A stretch of 25,777 nt of DNA from a virus (IMGVR_UViG_3300015360_000175:1-25777), one strand, 5' to 3'; counted from the first letter of the stretch, positions 13,234 through 22,386 are shown. Made by a program: numbers and translations. Notes: generated by a model from the sequence alone, not told the origin.

Positions 13234-13721
13234 CCGCCGATTACGAAGCGTTTGCCAAAGTGCTGACCCTGTTTGATGTCGACGACGTGCAGGGCGGTAC
13301 GACGGCGGTGATTCACGAAGCGATCGAAATGGTTGCCGAAGCCGTGGTGATCGGGTCCGCCTTCGGCCCCGGCGCACCGCTGGATACGGGCTTCCTGCGG
13401 AGCGCGTTTACCGTGGGCATCGGGGCACCGCGCGACGGGGCGAGCACGCCGCCAAAACGCGCACGCAGTGCGTCGCGCGTCATGTACCGGCAAATGCTGA
13501 ACCTGTCGCGCATTATGCAGTCGAAGCTCGGCGATGCGGTGTATTTCACGACCAGCGTGTTTTATGCGGAATACCTCGAAACGTTACCGCTGCGACGCCG
13601 CAACGGCCCAAGCGAAAACCGTGGGAGCAGCACGAAGTTTGTGCAACCGGTGGTCGAGAAATGGGTGCAGATCGTTGATGACGCCGCGCGACGGAAACAG
13701 TTCGGCGTGGCGCGCGGCTGA
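13230..13721 (+). CDS. HK97 gp10-like neck/tail completion protein
   Basis: The 163-aa protein has the typical N-terminal helices with MVAEAVVIGSAFGPGAPLDTG (about residues 33-53) running into GFLRSAFTVGIGAP, the DTG-x-LR-x-S-F pattern of the gp10 neck family, then FYAEYLETLPLRR and FVQPVVEKWVQIVDDA. Such proteins take part in joining head and tail and in finishing the tail. The ATG at 13230 gives a 4-nt overlap with the upstream gene and is preferred to an in-frame start at 13137 that would lie inside it. The stop overlaps the next ATG by 1 nt (TGATG). Confidence 0.72.
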   Translation: MTADYEAFAKVLTLFDVDDVQGGTTAVIHEAIEMVAEAVVIGSAFGPGAPLDTGFLRSAFTVGIGAPRDGASTPPKRARSASRVMYRQMLNLSRIMQSKLGDAVYFTTSVFYAEYLETLPLRRRNGPSENRGSSTKFVQPVVEKWVQIVDDAARRKQFGVARG

Positions 13722-14137
13722 TGCCCACGCTGACGCAGGGCGATGCGTTTATTCAAGCGGCGCGCGCGCGCTTGCTCACGGTCTCCAGTTTGCCCGCCGT
13801 GCGCTTGTGGCAGAATCAACGCGGCGCGGTGAGCGTCATTAGTGCGCACGTGGAAGATGTCATGTTGCGGTGGGATGCCGAGCCGCGCGAACTCGGCCCG
13901 TCAGCATGGTCACGCGCCGAAGTGTCGTACGGCGTGACGCTGCGTGTCCCGCACGGAACGGACGCGCAGACGAGTGCCAATTACGTGCAGGATATCATCG
14001 ACGCGTTCCGCGCGAGCGATCTGAGTGTAGAAAGCAGACCGGCTTATTATGTGGGCGCGCGGGCTGATCCCCCGACGCAAGAGCCGCAATGGCTTGCGTG
14101 GACGATCACGTTGAACTTTCTGCACGATTACCCCTAA
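13721..14137 (+). CDS. tail terminator protein candidate
   Basis: The tail terminator caps the tube after it reaches the tape measure's length and docks on the connector. This 138-aa protein has the expected size and a mixed fold: a first helix DAFIQAARARLLTV, strands with SVISAHVEDVMLRWD, a region AEVSYGVTLRVPHGTDAQTS (about residues 65-84), a helix YVQDIIDAFRASDL and a closing strand QWLAWTITLNFLHDYP. These resemble DUF4128-like terminators. It precedes the tail tube gene. The start overlaps the previous stop by 1 nt, with no separate Shine-Dalgarno sequence. Confidence 0.65.
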   Translation: MPTLTQGDAFIQAARARLLTVSSLPAVRLWQNQRGAVSVISAHVEDVMLRWDAEPRELGPSAWSRAEVSYGVTLRVPHGTDAQTSANYVQDIIDAFRASDLSVESRPAYYVGARADPPTQEPQWLAWTITLNFLHDYP

Positions 14138-14155
14138 CACCAAGCCCCCACTCTC

Positions 14156-15085
14156 ATGCCAAACGCTTCCGCAGCAGGATTCCGCGTCGGGTTCATTGCC
14201 GAAGTGACGCCGGGCACAACGCCCGCCGCCGCGTTGACCTTGATGCGCACCACCGGTGGGAACGGCAAGTTCTCGCCGTCAAGCGCCGAGTCAAGCGAAC
14301 TGCAGTTGCAGGAAATCAGCGATCTCGTGCGCACCGCGGCCGACGCCAACGGCACGATTGACGGCGAGTTGAGTTACAGCACGCTGGACCCGTTCGTGGA
14401 GGCGATTCTCGGCGGCACGTGGGCGACAAACAACGTGCAAGTCGGCACGACGAAACGCACGTTTACGATTGAAGACCAGTACACGGACGCGGCCATTTTC
14501 GTGCCGTGGCGGTACAGCCTGATCGAAAAACTGTCGCTGTCGTTTGCGCTCGGCAGCATCCCCACCACGAAGGTGGAATACGTATGCGGCACAGTGCCCA
14601 CGTCGGCGACCACGGTAACCGCGGGCACAGGCGCAGCACTCGCGGCCAACTCCAACGCGATTATGTCGCCCGTGACCAGCGTGCGCGCAGCGCAGGAAGG
14701 CGGCTCAGGGTCGCTGCTCGCCGGTACGCCGGGGCTCACGGCGTTTAACATCGAAATCACGCGGCCGGTCATCAAACAACCGCAGCTCGGGTCGTTGTCG
14801 CTCGCAAGTGCAGATCCGTCGCAGATCATGGTCAAAGGCTCCTTCTCGTGCTACTGGGCATCGAAGAGCATTTACGACAAGCTGCTCGCCGATACGCTGA
14901 CCTCGCTTTCGTTTGAAGTCGGTGGCGCGTCCTCGCTCAAATATCTGTTCCTGATGAGCAAGGTTCGCCTCGCCGACGGCGGGCCGGTCAGCCCGACGCG
15001 GAATCAGCCTGTGTTGCAGACGTACAACTTCCAGAGCGTGTTTGATACGTCGAACTCCTCACTGAAAGTCACCCGCACCCCGTAA
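14156..15085 (+). CDS. major tail tube protein
   Basis: This 309-aa protein forms the stacked rings of the tail tube. It opens in the usual way, GFRVGFIAEVTPGTTPAAAL, with the threonine-rich E-x-T-x-G-T-T-P pattern of tube proteins (about residues 8-27), then ELQLQEISDLVRTAADANGT and ELSYSTLDPFVEAILGG. The end is LADGGPVSPTRNQPVLQTYN then SLKVTRTP. The long middle, with small and threonine-rich residues, is consistent with a tube protein carrying an inserted surface loop. No Shine-Dalgarno sequence lies before the ATG, which is 18 nt after the previous stop. The place before the chaperone pair and tape measure supports the call. Confidence 0.85.
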   Translation: MPNASAAGFRVGFIAEVTPGTTPAAALTLMRTTGGNGKFSPSSAESSELQLQEISDLVRTAADANGTIDGELSYSTLDPFVEAILGGTWATNNVQVGTTKRTFTIEDQYTDAAIFVPWRYSLIEKLSLSFALGSIPTTKVEYVCGTVPTSATTVTAGTGAALAANSNAIMSPVTSVRAAQEGGSGSLLAGTPGLTAFNIEITRPVIKQPQLGSLSLASADPSQIMVKGSFSCYWASKSIYDKLLADTLTSLSFEVGGASSLKYLFLMSKVRLADGGPVSPTRNQPVLQTYNFQSVFDTSNSSLKVTRTP

Positions 15086-15093
15086 CGGTATCT

Positions 15094-15558
15094 ATGGCCA
15101 AGATTTCTACACTCAACCATGTCCGCGCCGCATCTGTCGGCGCGGTCATGATCGTGCGCGACATGCTAGTTGCGCCAGGCGACGACGATCAGCCGCCGCC
15201 GTTGTGTGGCGTCGACGGGTCGTCGTGTACGCTGACCCTGTTAGGGCTGGACTCGCCGGAAGCGAAGAAGATTGACTATCGCGTGAAGGCGGGGTTTCAA
15301 AACCGTATCCTGGCGCGTGCCACGGGCGGCAAACACAAGACGATCGTCGTCACGCCCGATGACGTGGCGCAGCAAGTGGAGGATGAGTTGGAGTTGTTGG
15401 TCGCGTTGACGTTGAACTGGTCGGGGTTTGAAGACGACGCGGATCAGCCGTTGCCGTTTTCCAAGCCCAACGTGCGCATGCTGTACGAAGGGGCGCCTAC
15501 GATTCGACTGCAGGCGGCCGAGTTTATCGGGAATCGTGCAAGTTTTTTAGGGTCATAG
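15094..15558 (+). CDS. tail assembly chaperone, short (gpG-like) form
   Basis: The short chaperone binds the tape measure and helps tail tube polymerise around it. The 154-aa protein has an acidic middle (VQQVEDELELLVALTLNW-like region, about residues 90-108), FEDDADQPLPFSKPNVRMLY and a C-terminus ending SFLGS. Its function is inferred mainly from position between tube and tape measure and from the frameshift at its end. The last codons are AGT TTT TTA GGG TCA TAG: the slippery string sits 3 codons before the stop. There is an 8-nt gap from the tube gene and no Shine-Dalgarno sequence. Confidence 0.82.
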   Translation: MAKISTLNHVRAASVGAVMIVRDMLVAPGDDDQPPPLCGVDGSSCTLTLLGLDSPEAKKIDYRVKAGFQNRILARATGGKHKTIVVTPDDVAQQVEDELELLVALTLNWSGFEDDADQPLPFSKPNVRMLYEGAPTIRLQAAEFIGNRASFLGS

Positions 15559-15944
15559 CGGACGCGTTTGGGCAATTCGTCGCGTTCGTGTGGGGCGCTG
15601 CGGGCGCAGATGGTGCGGTGCGCCTGCAGCTCGCAACGCTCGCCGAAACGATGCCCGAGGTGTTGGACGATCTGGTCGGGCCGCCGTTGCCGCCGCTGTG
15701 CGAGCGGGCGTGGGAAGCGTTTACCGTGCTGAGTGCCACACGGACGTCCGGCGGGTCGGGTGCCAATCCGATCACCTACGTCGAGATTGCCGCGTATCAG
15801 GCCGTGACGGGCGTGCGGCTCACGACGTTGGAATTAGCGTGCGTGCGTGCAGGCGATTACGAGGTGATGCGGTGGCAGTCTGACAAGATGAGAGCCGATG
15901 TTGATGGGGCGCCTTCGCCGACACTCCCCGAACCGATCGAGTAA
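15094..15944 (+). CDS. tail assembly chaperone, -1 frameshift fusion (gpGT-like)
   Basis: A -1 shift at 15543-15549 gives the long form. Frame 0 is read for 152 codons through TTA (15547-15549), then decoding resumes at AGG beginning with 15549 and runs to the TAA at 15942-15944, for about 283 residues. The second part (RVIADAFGQFVAFVWGAAGA..., then TYVEIAAYQAVTGVRLTTLE) is in the -1 frame and open across the junction. Its only in-frame start of note is a GTG at 15588, without a ribosome binding site, so it is not a normal separate gene. Frameshift fusions of this kind between tube and tape measure are a hallmark of siphovirus tails. The exact ratio of forms cannot be read from sequence. Confidence 0.85.
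15543..15588 (+). promoter_or_regulatory. programmed -1 frameshift signal T-TTT-TTA plus downstream stem
   Basis: The slippery heptamer (15543-15549) is in the correct phase (AGT TTT TTA). Nine nt later CGGACGCG (15559-15566) can pair with CGCGTTCG (15581-15588), an 8-bp stem with one G-U pair and a 14-nt loop. Both parts are as expected for efficient -1 frameshifting. Confidence 0.88.
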
Positions 15945-15952
15945 CCGTACAC

Positions 15953-18900
15953 ATGGCTCGCGTTGCCCGGTTGGGCGTAGTGATCGATTCGTCCGGTGCC
16001 AAGAAAGGCGGCGCAGAAGCGTCGTCGTCGATCAAACTCGTCGACAACGCCGCGAAGGAACTCCAAAAACAACTGCTGCGCGCCGGTTCTGCCGCCGCCG
16101 CGTTTGGCGTCGCGTTGAGTAGCCTGCGGGGCGCGCAATCGTTGGAAAAGGCAATGGCCTTGGTCGGCACGGCCGTGGACAAAAGCACGGTCTCACTGGT
16201 CGTATTGGAACGGCAATTGGTTGACATGTTTGCGACGTTGCCGGTGACCACGCTCGACGAAATGACCAAGGGGCTGTACGATATCGTTTCCTCAGGCATT
16301 CCGGCGGGCAAAGCCATAGAGTTTCTGGGCGTCTCGGCGAAAGCCGCGATCGCCGGTGTGACGTCTACTGCCGTTGCGGTGGACGCGTTGACCACCGTCA
16401 CGAACGCGTTTGCCGGGCAGGGCGTATCCGTGGAAGAAGCGGCGGAAAAAATGTTCGCCGCCGTGGCAAAAGGCAAGGTCACGTTTGAGCAACTGGCCGG
16501 CGGGATTGGCGGCGTCAGCGCGATAGCCGTCGCGTACGGCGTGAAACTCGAAGACGTGTTAGGTGCGACCGCGCAGCTGACGTTGGGAACACTGAGTGCC
16601 GCGGAAGCGTTTGTCGGCATCCGCTCGGCGATGGTCAATATCGTGAGGCCGACCGAGAACTTCAAGAAACAGTTCCCCGAGCTCGCGAAGGAGTTCAACG
16701 GCGCAAAACTGGAGGGCGTTGGGTTTACGCAGTTCCTGACGGAGTTTGCGCAGAAGTCGGGCAACAGTAAAGACGCGTTGAACGCGCTGTTTACCGACGT
16801 GCAGGGCAGACTGGCCGTGTTTGGGCTGCTCACGGACGGCGGGGTCAAAGCGACGCAGATGATGCGCGACGTGGGCGCATCGACGACGGCAATGTCCGGC
16901 GCGTTCGACGACATGGCCGCCACGTCCTCAGCGCTCGAACAGGTCCTGAAGAATCGTCTCACGACGACCATGAATGACTTCGGTAAGCGCGTGTTGCCGA
17001 TCGTCAACATTGCAATGCGGGGGCTGATATTTGCGGTCGACGCGATGCGCACGCTGTGGCCCGCGTTTATCGGCCTCGTGGCCGGTGCCGCGGCGGCGAT
17101 GACGCAATACTTTCTGGCCGCTCGCGCAGCAGCGGCGGCGACCGCGATCCTGGGTGCGATTGAGGTGATTAAAGGGATCGGCCTGTTGGCGGCCGGGATT
17201 CAAGGCCTGACGAAAGCGATGCTGTTTCTCAAAGCCTTAACCGGTGGCGTGGCCGGCGCGTTCGCTGCAATTGCTGGCGTCGCGGTCGCGTTTATTGCGT
17301 ACAAAGCGGCGATGAAGGCGATCGACAAGGACACCGAGGCGTACAACAAGCAACTCGCCGAAATGATTCGGCTGCAAACGGAAGCGGGCACGCCAAAAGC
17401 ACCGGCCCCGTTGCAAGACACGGCCCGTGCACCGATATCCGAGGAACGCACTGAAGCGCTGAAGACGGCGAAAGAATTGCTTGCGGCGAACGAGGATCGC
17501 GTGCGCCTCGCACGGCAGGCGTACGATCTTGCCGGACTGACCGAAGTCAAAGCCGGGCAGCTCAAGCGTGCGCAGGAAGAAATTAACGCGGTGATCGAAG
17601 TGCGGCGCACGCTCACGGGCAGCCAACTGGACGCGGCGGAACGCGCCATTGCGCTCGAACGACAATGGGCCGACAAGGCGGCGCTCGTCAACGAACGCTA
17701 CGAAGTCCGGAACAAACAGATCGAAGCGGCGAAAGACAATCGCGCGCGCATTGACGCGTTGAAGACGGAAGCCGAGTCGTTGCAAGAGCAGGTCGTCGCG
17801 TTGACGCGCGGACGCGAAGAATACGCGCGCACGGTCGTGTTGCAGGCGCAACAAGCCGCGATCACCGAGCGCGTGTCTGCGTTGAAGGCGGTCGGGCTGG
17901 AACTCAGTGACGCAGAACGCGGCGCGATCGCGCAATCCGTCGCCGAAGCGGCACGCCTGTTGCGTGTGCGCGAGGCGCTGGTCTCGCTGAACGGCAAAAG
18001 CCCGTTTGATCTGTCGGACGTGGAAACGAATCGGGCGGGTGAGTTCGCAGACAATGTCGCAAGCACGTTGTCCGCTGCACAGGGGTTGGTCAGCGCGTTC
18101 GGTGCGGTCGGGCGCAGCATCGGTGCCGCGATTGGGCAAAGCGCGCAGCTGCTGACAAACCTGAGTCGCGCGCAGCAATCGGGCCGCTTTACGGACGCGA
18201 AAGGCGTGCAGCAAAACGCCGGCTTTCTCGGCGCGCTGGGCGGGAAGGCAGGCGCAGCCGGGGTTGCCGTTGCCGCGTCGTCCGCGCTTGGCGTGGCCGG
18301 TGCCGCAATCGCGTTGGCCGACGCGGTGGACCTGTTCGGCACACGCGCCAAGCAACGCGCGCAGCAACTGAAGGAAGCGGCGGTCGCGTGGAATGCGGCG
18401 CTTGAAGACTACGGGCGCGGCGCGACCACGACGCTCGAAGAACAACTCCGGACCTCGATGCGCACGGTGAACGACCTCGCCTCACAGTCCGGTGCTAGCA
18501 AGACGTTTACAAACGTGGCTGAACTCGACGCGTTCATTACCGGCCTGCGGGCGGTTGCCGCATCGGCGGACAAACTGAGCGCGGGGGGTTTGCTGACTGG
18601 TGCGGCCCGGCAGTTGCAGCTTGTTGCGGACACGGCACGCGTCGTTGAAGAACGGCTCAGGGCACAAAACGAGGCGCAGTTGGCCGTGTTGGGACAGGAT
18701 TTGGCCGTGCGACGACTCACGGCAGCGGGCAACACCGACGCGGCGGCCGCCCTGCGATTACGTCTGGATCAGGAGCGTGAACTTGCCGATGTGCAGCAAA
18801 AATATGGCGCGGCAGCACAAAGCTATATCGACGCGTTGCGCGAAGTGCAGGCCGCGGAACTGGCGGCGGCCGAGGCAGCACGCGAACTGGCTAAAGCTGA

Positions 18901-20158
18901 AGAGGCACGGCGTCAAGCGCTCACCCGTGCCCAGTTTGCGGGCAACGTCACCGCACGGCAACAGACGCTCGCGGGCGATGATCGTGGCGCGTTGATTACG
19001 CGCGCCACAATCAGCAACGCGGGCGAACTCGCTGCGGCGGAAGAACTGGTCCGCGCGGGCACCATTACCCGGGAGATGTTTGACGCGCTCGCGCTCGTGC
19101 TCAGCGGTGAACTGAGCAGCGCCATTCAGGACTTTGACAAGAACGCTGCGGCGGCCGCCGAAACGCTAACGCGCCAAAACAGAAACACCCTGCAAGACCT
19201 GCTCTTACGGGAGCTGATCGCGATCGGCGACACGGAAGGCGCGGCGCGTGCGCGGCGCAGACTGGACAACGACCGCGAACTAATCGGCGTCACCGACGCG
19301 GTGATTATCGCGGAAATTATCCGGGTGCAATCCCTTGAGGAACAAGCGGCGGCGCTGGCCGCGGTGGCAGAACTCGAACGCCAAACGCGCGCGCAAAACG
19401 CCGACATCACGCGCGGCATGATTGACGCGTACCGTATTCTGAACCCCGCTGAAGCGGAACGGCTCGAAGCAGTGCAGATGGAAATCGTTCGCGCGGACGT
19501 GTTGGCGAACGCGATCGATGCGGTCACCCGTGCGCGCTACGAAGAATTGTTCCGGCTGCAAGATCAAGCCAAAGCGACGCAACAGTTGGCCGCCGAACAG
19601 CGCAAAGCGGCCGACGCGGCGCGCGACTTGGCGAATCTGACGGCGGATCTTGACGAGCAATACTTGCGCGAGAGTGGGCGCGAGGCTGAGGCAAACGTCA
19701 AACGGTTGGAACGGCAACGAGACGAACAACTCGACGCGGCGCGCAAAGCCGGTGCGGCCGCTGACACGATCCAGAAAATCGTCGACTTGTTTGATCTGCG
19801 GTTTCGCAACCTGATTAAAAACACGATTGATAACGCGCAAGGCCCCTTCGGCGACGCGCAGAACACCGAGTTTGCGGCGCTGACAGAATCCGTGTCGCGC
19901 AGCATCAGTGCACGCGAAGCGATTCGCCTGATTGACATCGCGAGCGCGCAACTCGACGCGTTGCGGCAGATCGTCAACAACACGGGCGGCGGAGGCGGAG
20001 GCGGCACGGTGACGGTCGACGTGAACGTCACGGGCGCGCCGGGCGCGGCGTCTGACCTCGGCGCAAGCATTGGCAGCGCGCTGGTGCCGGCCCTTGATCT
20101 CGCGCTCGGCCGCCGCGTCGGCATTGAACGCCGGTTGACCGGGAACGCATCGCTATGA
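15953..20158 (+). CDS. tape measure protein
   Basis: This 1401-aa protein sets tail length and fills the tail lumen until DNA ejection. At the common rule of about 0.15 nm per residue it implies a tail near 210 nm. The N-terminal part (about residues 40-340) is a TP901-type tape measure domain: EKAMALVGTAVDKSTVSLVV, TTLDEMTKGLYDIVSSGIPA and FEQLAGGIGGVSAIAVAYGV. Hydrophobic segments lie at about 368-455 and a shorter one at about 764-794. Long alanine/glutamate/arginine coiled coils fill the rest. From about 920 to 1260 there are five degenerate repeats of about 73-85 residues, each with a core like AAGNTDAAAALRLR...REL or IAIGDTEGAARARRRLDNDR. The end has a glycine run followed by VTVDVNVTGAPGAASDLG. 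It starts 8 nt after the chaperone stop and overlaps the hub gene by 4 nt. Confidence 0.95.
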   Translation: MARVARLGVVIDSSGAKKGGAEASSSIKLVDNAAKELQKQLLRAGSAAAAFGVALSSLRGAQSLEKAMALVGTAVDKSTVSLVVLERQLVDMFATLPVTTLDEMTKGLYDIVSSGIPAGKAIEFLGVSAKAAIAGVTSTAVAVDALTTVTNAFAGQGVSVEEAAEKMFAAVAKGKVTFEQLAGGIGGVSAIAVAYGVKLEDVLGATAQLTLGTLSAAEAFVGIRSAMVNIVRPTENFKKQFPELAKEFNGAKLEGVGFTQFLTEFAQKSGNSKDALNALFTDVQGRLAVFGLLTDGGVKATQMMRDVGASTTAMSGAFDDMAATSSALEQVLKNRLTTTMNDFGKRVLPIVNIAMRGLIFAVDAMRTLWPAFIGLVAGAAAAMTQYFLAARAAAAATAILGAIEVIKGIGLLAAGIQGLTKAMLFLKALTGGVAGAFAAIAGVAVAFIAYKAAMKAIDKDTEAYNKQLAEMIRLQTEAGTPKAPAPLQDTARAPISEERTEALKTAKELLAANEDRVRLARQAYDLAGLTEVKAGQLKRAQEEINAVIEVRRTLTGSQLDAAERAIALERQWADKAALVNERYEVRNKQIEAAKDNRARIDALKTEAESLQEQVVALTRGREEYARTVVLQAQQAAITERVSALKAVGLELSDAERGAIAQSVAEAARLLRVREALVSLNGKSPFDLSDVETNRAGEFADNVASTLSAAQGLVSAFGAVGRSIGAAIGQSAQLLTNLSRAQQSGRFTDAKGVQQNAGFLGALGGKAGAAGVAVAASSALGVAGAAIALADAVDLFGTRAKQRAQQLKEAAVAWNAALEDYGRGATTTLEEQLRTSMRTVNDLASQSGASKTFTNVAELDAFITGLRAVAASADKLSAGGLLTGAARQLQLVADTARVVEERLRAQNEAQLAVLGQDLAVRRLTAAGNTDAAAALRLRLDQERELADVQQKYGAAAQSYIDALREVQAAELAAAEAARELAKAEEARRQALTRAQFAGNVTARQQTLAGDDRGALITRATISNAGELAAAEELVRAGTITREMFDALALVLSGELSSAIQDFDKNAAAAAETLTRQNRNTLQDLLLRELIAIGDTEGAARARRRLDNDRELIGVTDAVIIAEIIRVQSLEEQAAALAAVAELERQTRAQNADITRGMIDAYRILNPAEAERLEAVQMEIVRADVLANAIDAVTRARYEELFRLQDQAKATQQLAAEQRKAADAARDLANLTADLDEQYLRESGREAEANVKRLERQRDEQLDAARKAGAAADTIQKIVDLFDLRFRNLIKNTIDNAQGPFGDAQNTEFAALTESVSRSISAREAIRLIDIASAQLDALRQIVNNTGGGGGGGTVTVDVNVTGAPGAASDLGASIGSALVPALDLALGRRVGIERRLTGNASL

Positions 20159-22386
20159 CCACCGTCGAACTCTGGTCGGACTACGAGTGCAACGGCGGCG
20201 TCGCGTTGGGCGCCATGCCGATTGTGTCCGGGTCGTGGTCGACGAATGTGGCCGGGGACGATCAGTGCGAGTTCGTCGTGTACGCGGCGGGTCGCGTGGT
20301 GCCGGCGTTGCGGTTGGTCGTGCGCGTCGAACCCGACGCGGGCGACGTGCAGGAGTATCGCATTGCGTTCATCGGCCGCGTGAACCGCGACAACACGCGC
20401 ACCCTTCGCGGGTTGTCGCCCTTAGCGGATCTCAGCACGGCGGGCCTCGTGCGCGATTTGACCGGCAAGTCGTATCGCACCGGGGGGCTCGGCGCCCGGT
20501 ACACGCGCGCGGCGTTCCTGACGCAAATCATTCTCCCGAACGCGGCCGCCGACGGGCTTGCGTGGTGGTCTGCGGGGACGGCCGATGCGTCCGCGCTGGT
20601 ACACATCCCGGGGCCGGCGACGCCGTCCTCGCGCATGACGTGGTTAAAGGCGCTGCAAGCGTCGACGGGCGACGAAATCCGGCACCGGCGCAACGGCGCA
20701 GCGGGCTATTTTCTCGACATCGTGCCGAAAATCGGGGCAGGCGCACCGGTTGTACAGATTGCGTACGGTCACAATTTGCTGTCTTTGCAGGAAGACGAAG
20801 ACGACACCGAGCACGCTACCGCTATCACCGTGCTCGGCCCGGCCCAAGCGCTGTACGAAGACGGGTTGGGCGACAACGCGTGGGTTGTTGGCACCGCAAC
20901 GGGTCCCGGCCCGTTTTGGGTGCCGTTGACCGATTTCGCGGGCCTTGCGGGCCCGCTCGCGTTCGATGGGCAACTCAACGGCAAGGCGCTGCTGACGCGC
21001 ACCGGCACTACGGTGGCGATCACGGATTCCCGGATCGTGGACAACGCGGTGCAGGTTGCGTCGTTGACCGGGATTGTGGCTGCTGATCTTGTGCAGATCG
21101 TCAACGACACCAGCGCAACGCGCATGATCGAATTGACGAATCCGGGCGCGAAACGGTTGTTGCGCGTCGACGCGGCGAACCGCGTACGCGGGCTGCGGAA
21201 TCTGGCGCGCAATGCCGATTTTGCAGCCGCCACGTCGCTCGTGCCAACGCTCTGGACGATCGGGACCAACGTCTCTCCGCGCACGTATCGGCGAGACACC
21301 GCGGTCACGTTTTCCCTAACCGGCGGGACGGCGGGCGTGCCGAGCACGGCGCTGGTGATAACGGCCGGTCCCTCCAACTTTATTCTGTACGAGGGCGACG
21401 GGGTGACGAGTGGCGCGTTCAATCGCACCGTCGCCACGACCGTGCAATTGGACGGCGCGGGCGCGGGCACGGTCACGCTGGTCACGTCGGTCACGCTGGC
21501 CGCTGGATCGACGATCACGCAATCGGCGGGATTCTTGAATCGCCGCATCCCGCTGATGCCCGCTGACGGTGCGGCGAGCACGGCCAACGCGCTCTGGATT
21601 CCCGATGTCAACGAAGGCACGTTCGGCAGCGTGAGCGGGTGGACGAGTTTCGTTCCGGCGTCGGTGTGGGGCCTGCGGTCGCAAACGTTCACGGTGAAAT
21701 ATGTGGCGGGCGTGACGGCCTACGTTCACGCGTATGCGGAATGGTCCGCGCGGGCGGGCGCTCAGGAAATCGCCAACCGGGACGCCGCGAATGCCGCGAC
21801 CGAGATCGAAGCCGATACGGTCACGCGCTGCTTACCGTCGCTGATGATCGGCAACCCGTCAACGAGCACGCGGCTGGCGTACGTGCTGCAAACGCAGCGC
21901 ATCCTTGTGAACAGCGAAGCGCATGGCGCGCTGTCGTGCAGTGCGGCGTTGACCGCGGACACCCCAGTGTCGATGCAGTTTTTCGGCATCAGCGCGAACA
22001 GCACCGGCGTGGGTCGGCAGTTTTACCCCACGTTGCTGCGCACGGCCACGTTGTGGCTGTCGGGCGCGTCGGATTCCGTGCCGCCGGATGCGCCGGTCGG
22101 CGATGCGTCGGGCGGCACGCTGCTGTGGCAAAAGGCCAATCGCGAATTGCTGGCCCGCCAGTTGTCGGTGAAGCAAGTGCGCGTGTCGTTGCTTGACCTG
22201 TCGCAAATCGCGGGGTATAGTATCACGCGCGAAACGCTGGTGCTGGGCGGTGACATCGAAGCGCGCGACATCGGATTGACGATACGCATCGTCGGATTGA
22301 CGTACGACGCAACCAACCCTTTCGGCGTTGACGTGGTGGTGGATTCTCGGCCAAAACTTCTCACGCAATTTCTGGCAACGTCATGA
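20155..22386 (+). CDS. tail hub (Tal / gp27-like) with inserted binding domain
   Basis: This 743-aa protein probably forms the trimeric hub at the tail tip. Residues about 1-230 look like a hub core: SWSTNVAGDDQCEFVVYAAG, YRIAFIGRVNRDNTRTLRGL, GDEIRHRRNGAAGYFLDIVP and LSLQEDEDDTEHATAITVLG. The core resumes near the end: LLWQKANRELLARQLSVKQV and IGLTIRIVGLTYDATNPFG. Between them, about 350-640, lies a strand-rich segment that opens RNLARNADFAAATSLVPTLW, like the start of jelly-roll carbohydrate-binding modules. That suggests an inserted adhesion domain. No protease or glycosidase motif is evident. The gene overlaps the tape measure by 4 nt and precedes the Dit-like gene, the reverse of the TMP-Dit-Tal order common in Gram-positive phages. 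Confidence 0.65.
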   Translation: MTTVELWSDYECNGGVALGAMPIVSGSWSTNVAGDDQCEFVVYAAGRVVPALRLVVRVEPDAGDVQEYRIAFIGRVNRDNTRTLRGLSPLADLSTAGLVRDLTGKSYRTGGLGARYTRAAFLTQIILPNAAADGLAWWSAGTADASALVHIPGPATPSSRMTWLKALQASTGDEIRHRRNGAAGYFLDIVPKIGAGAPVVQIAYGHNLLSLQEDEDDTEHATAITVLGPAQALYEDGLGDNAWVVGTATGPGPFWVPLTDFAGLAGPLAFDGQLNGKALLTRTGTTVAITDSRIVDNAVQVASLTGIVAADLVQIVNDTSATRMIELTNPGAKRLLRVDAANRVRGLRNLARNADFAAATSLVPTLWTIGTNVSPRTYRRDTAVTFSLTGGTAGVPSTALVITAGPSNFILYEGDGVTSGAFNRTVATTVQLDGAGAGTVTLVTSVTLAAGSTITQSAGFLNRRIPLMPADGAASTANALWIPDVNEGTFGSVSGWTSFVPASVWGLRSQTFTVKYVAGVTAYVHAYAEWSARAGAQEIANRDAANAATEIEADTVTRCLPSLMIGNPSTSTRLAYVLQTQRILVNSEAHGALSCSAALTADTPVSMQFFGISANSTGVGRQFYPTLLRTATLWLSGASDSVPPDAPVGDASGGTLLWQKANRELLARQLSVKQVRVSLLDLSQIAGYSITRETLVLGGDIEARDIGLTIRIVGLTYDATNPFGVDVVVDSRPKLLTQFLATS

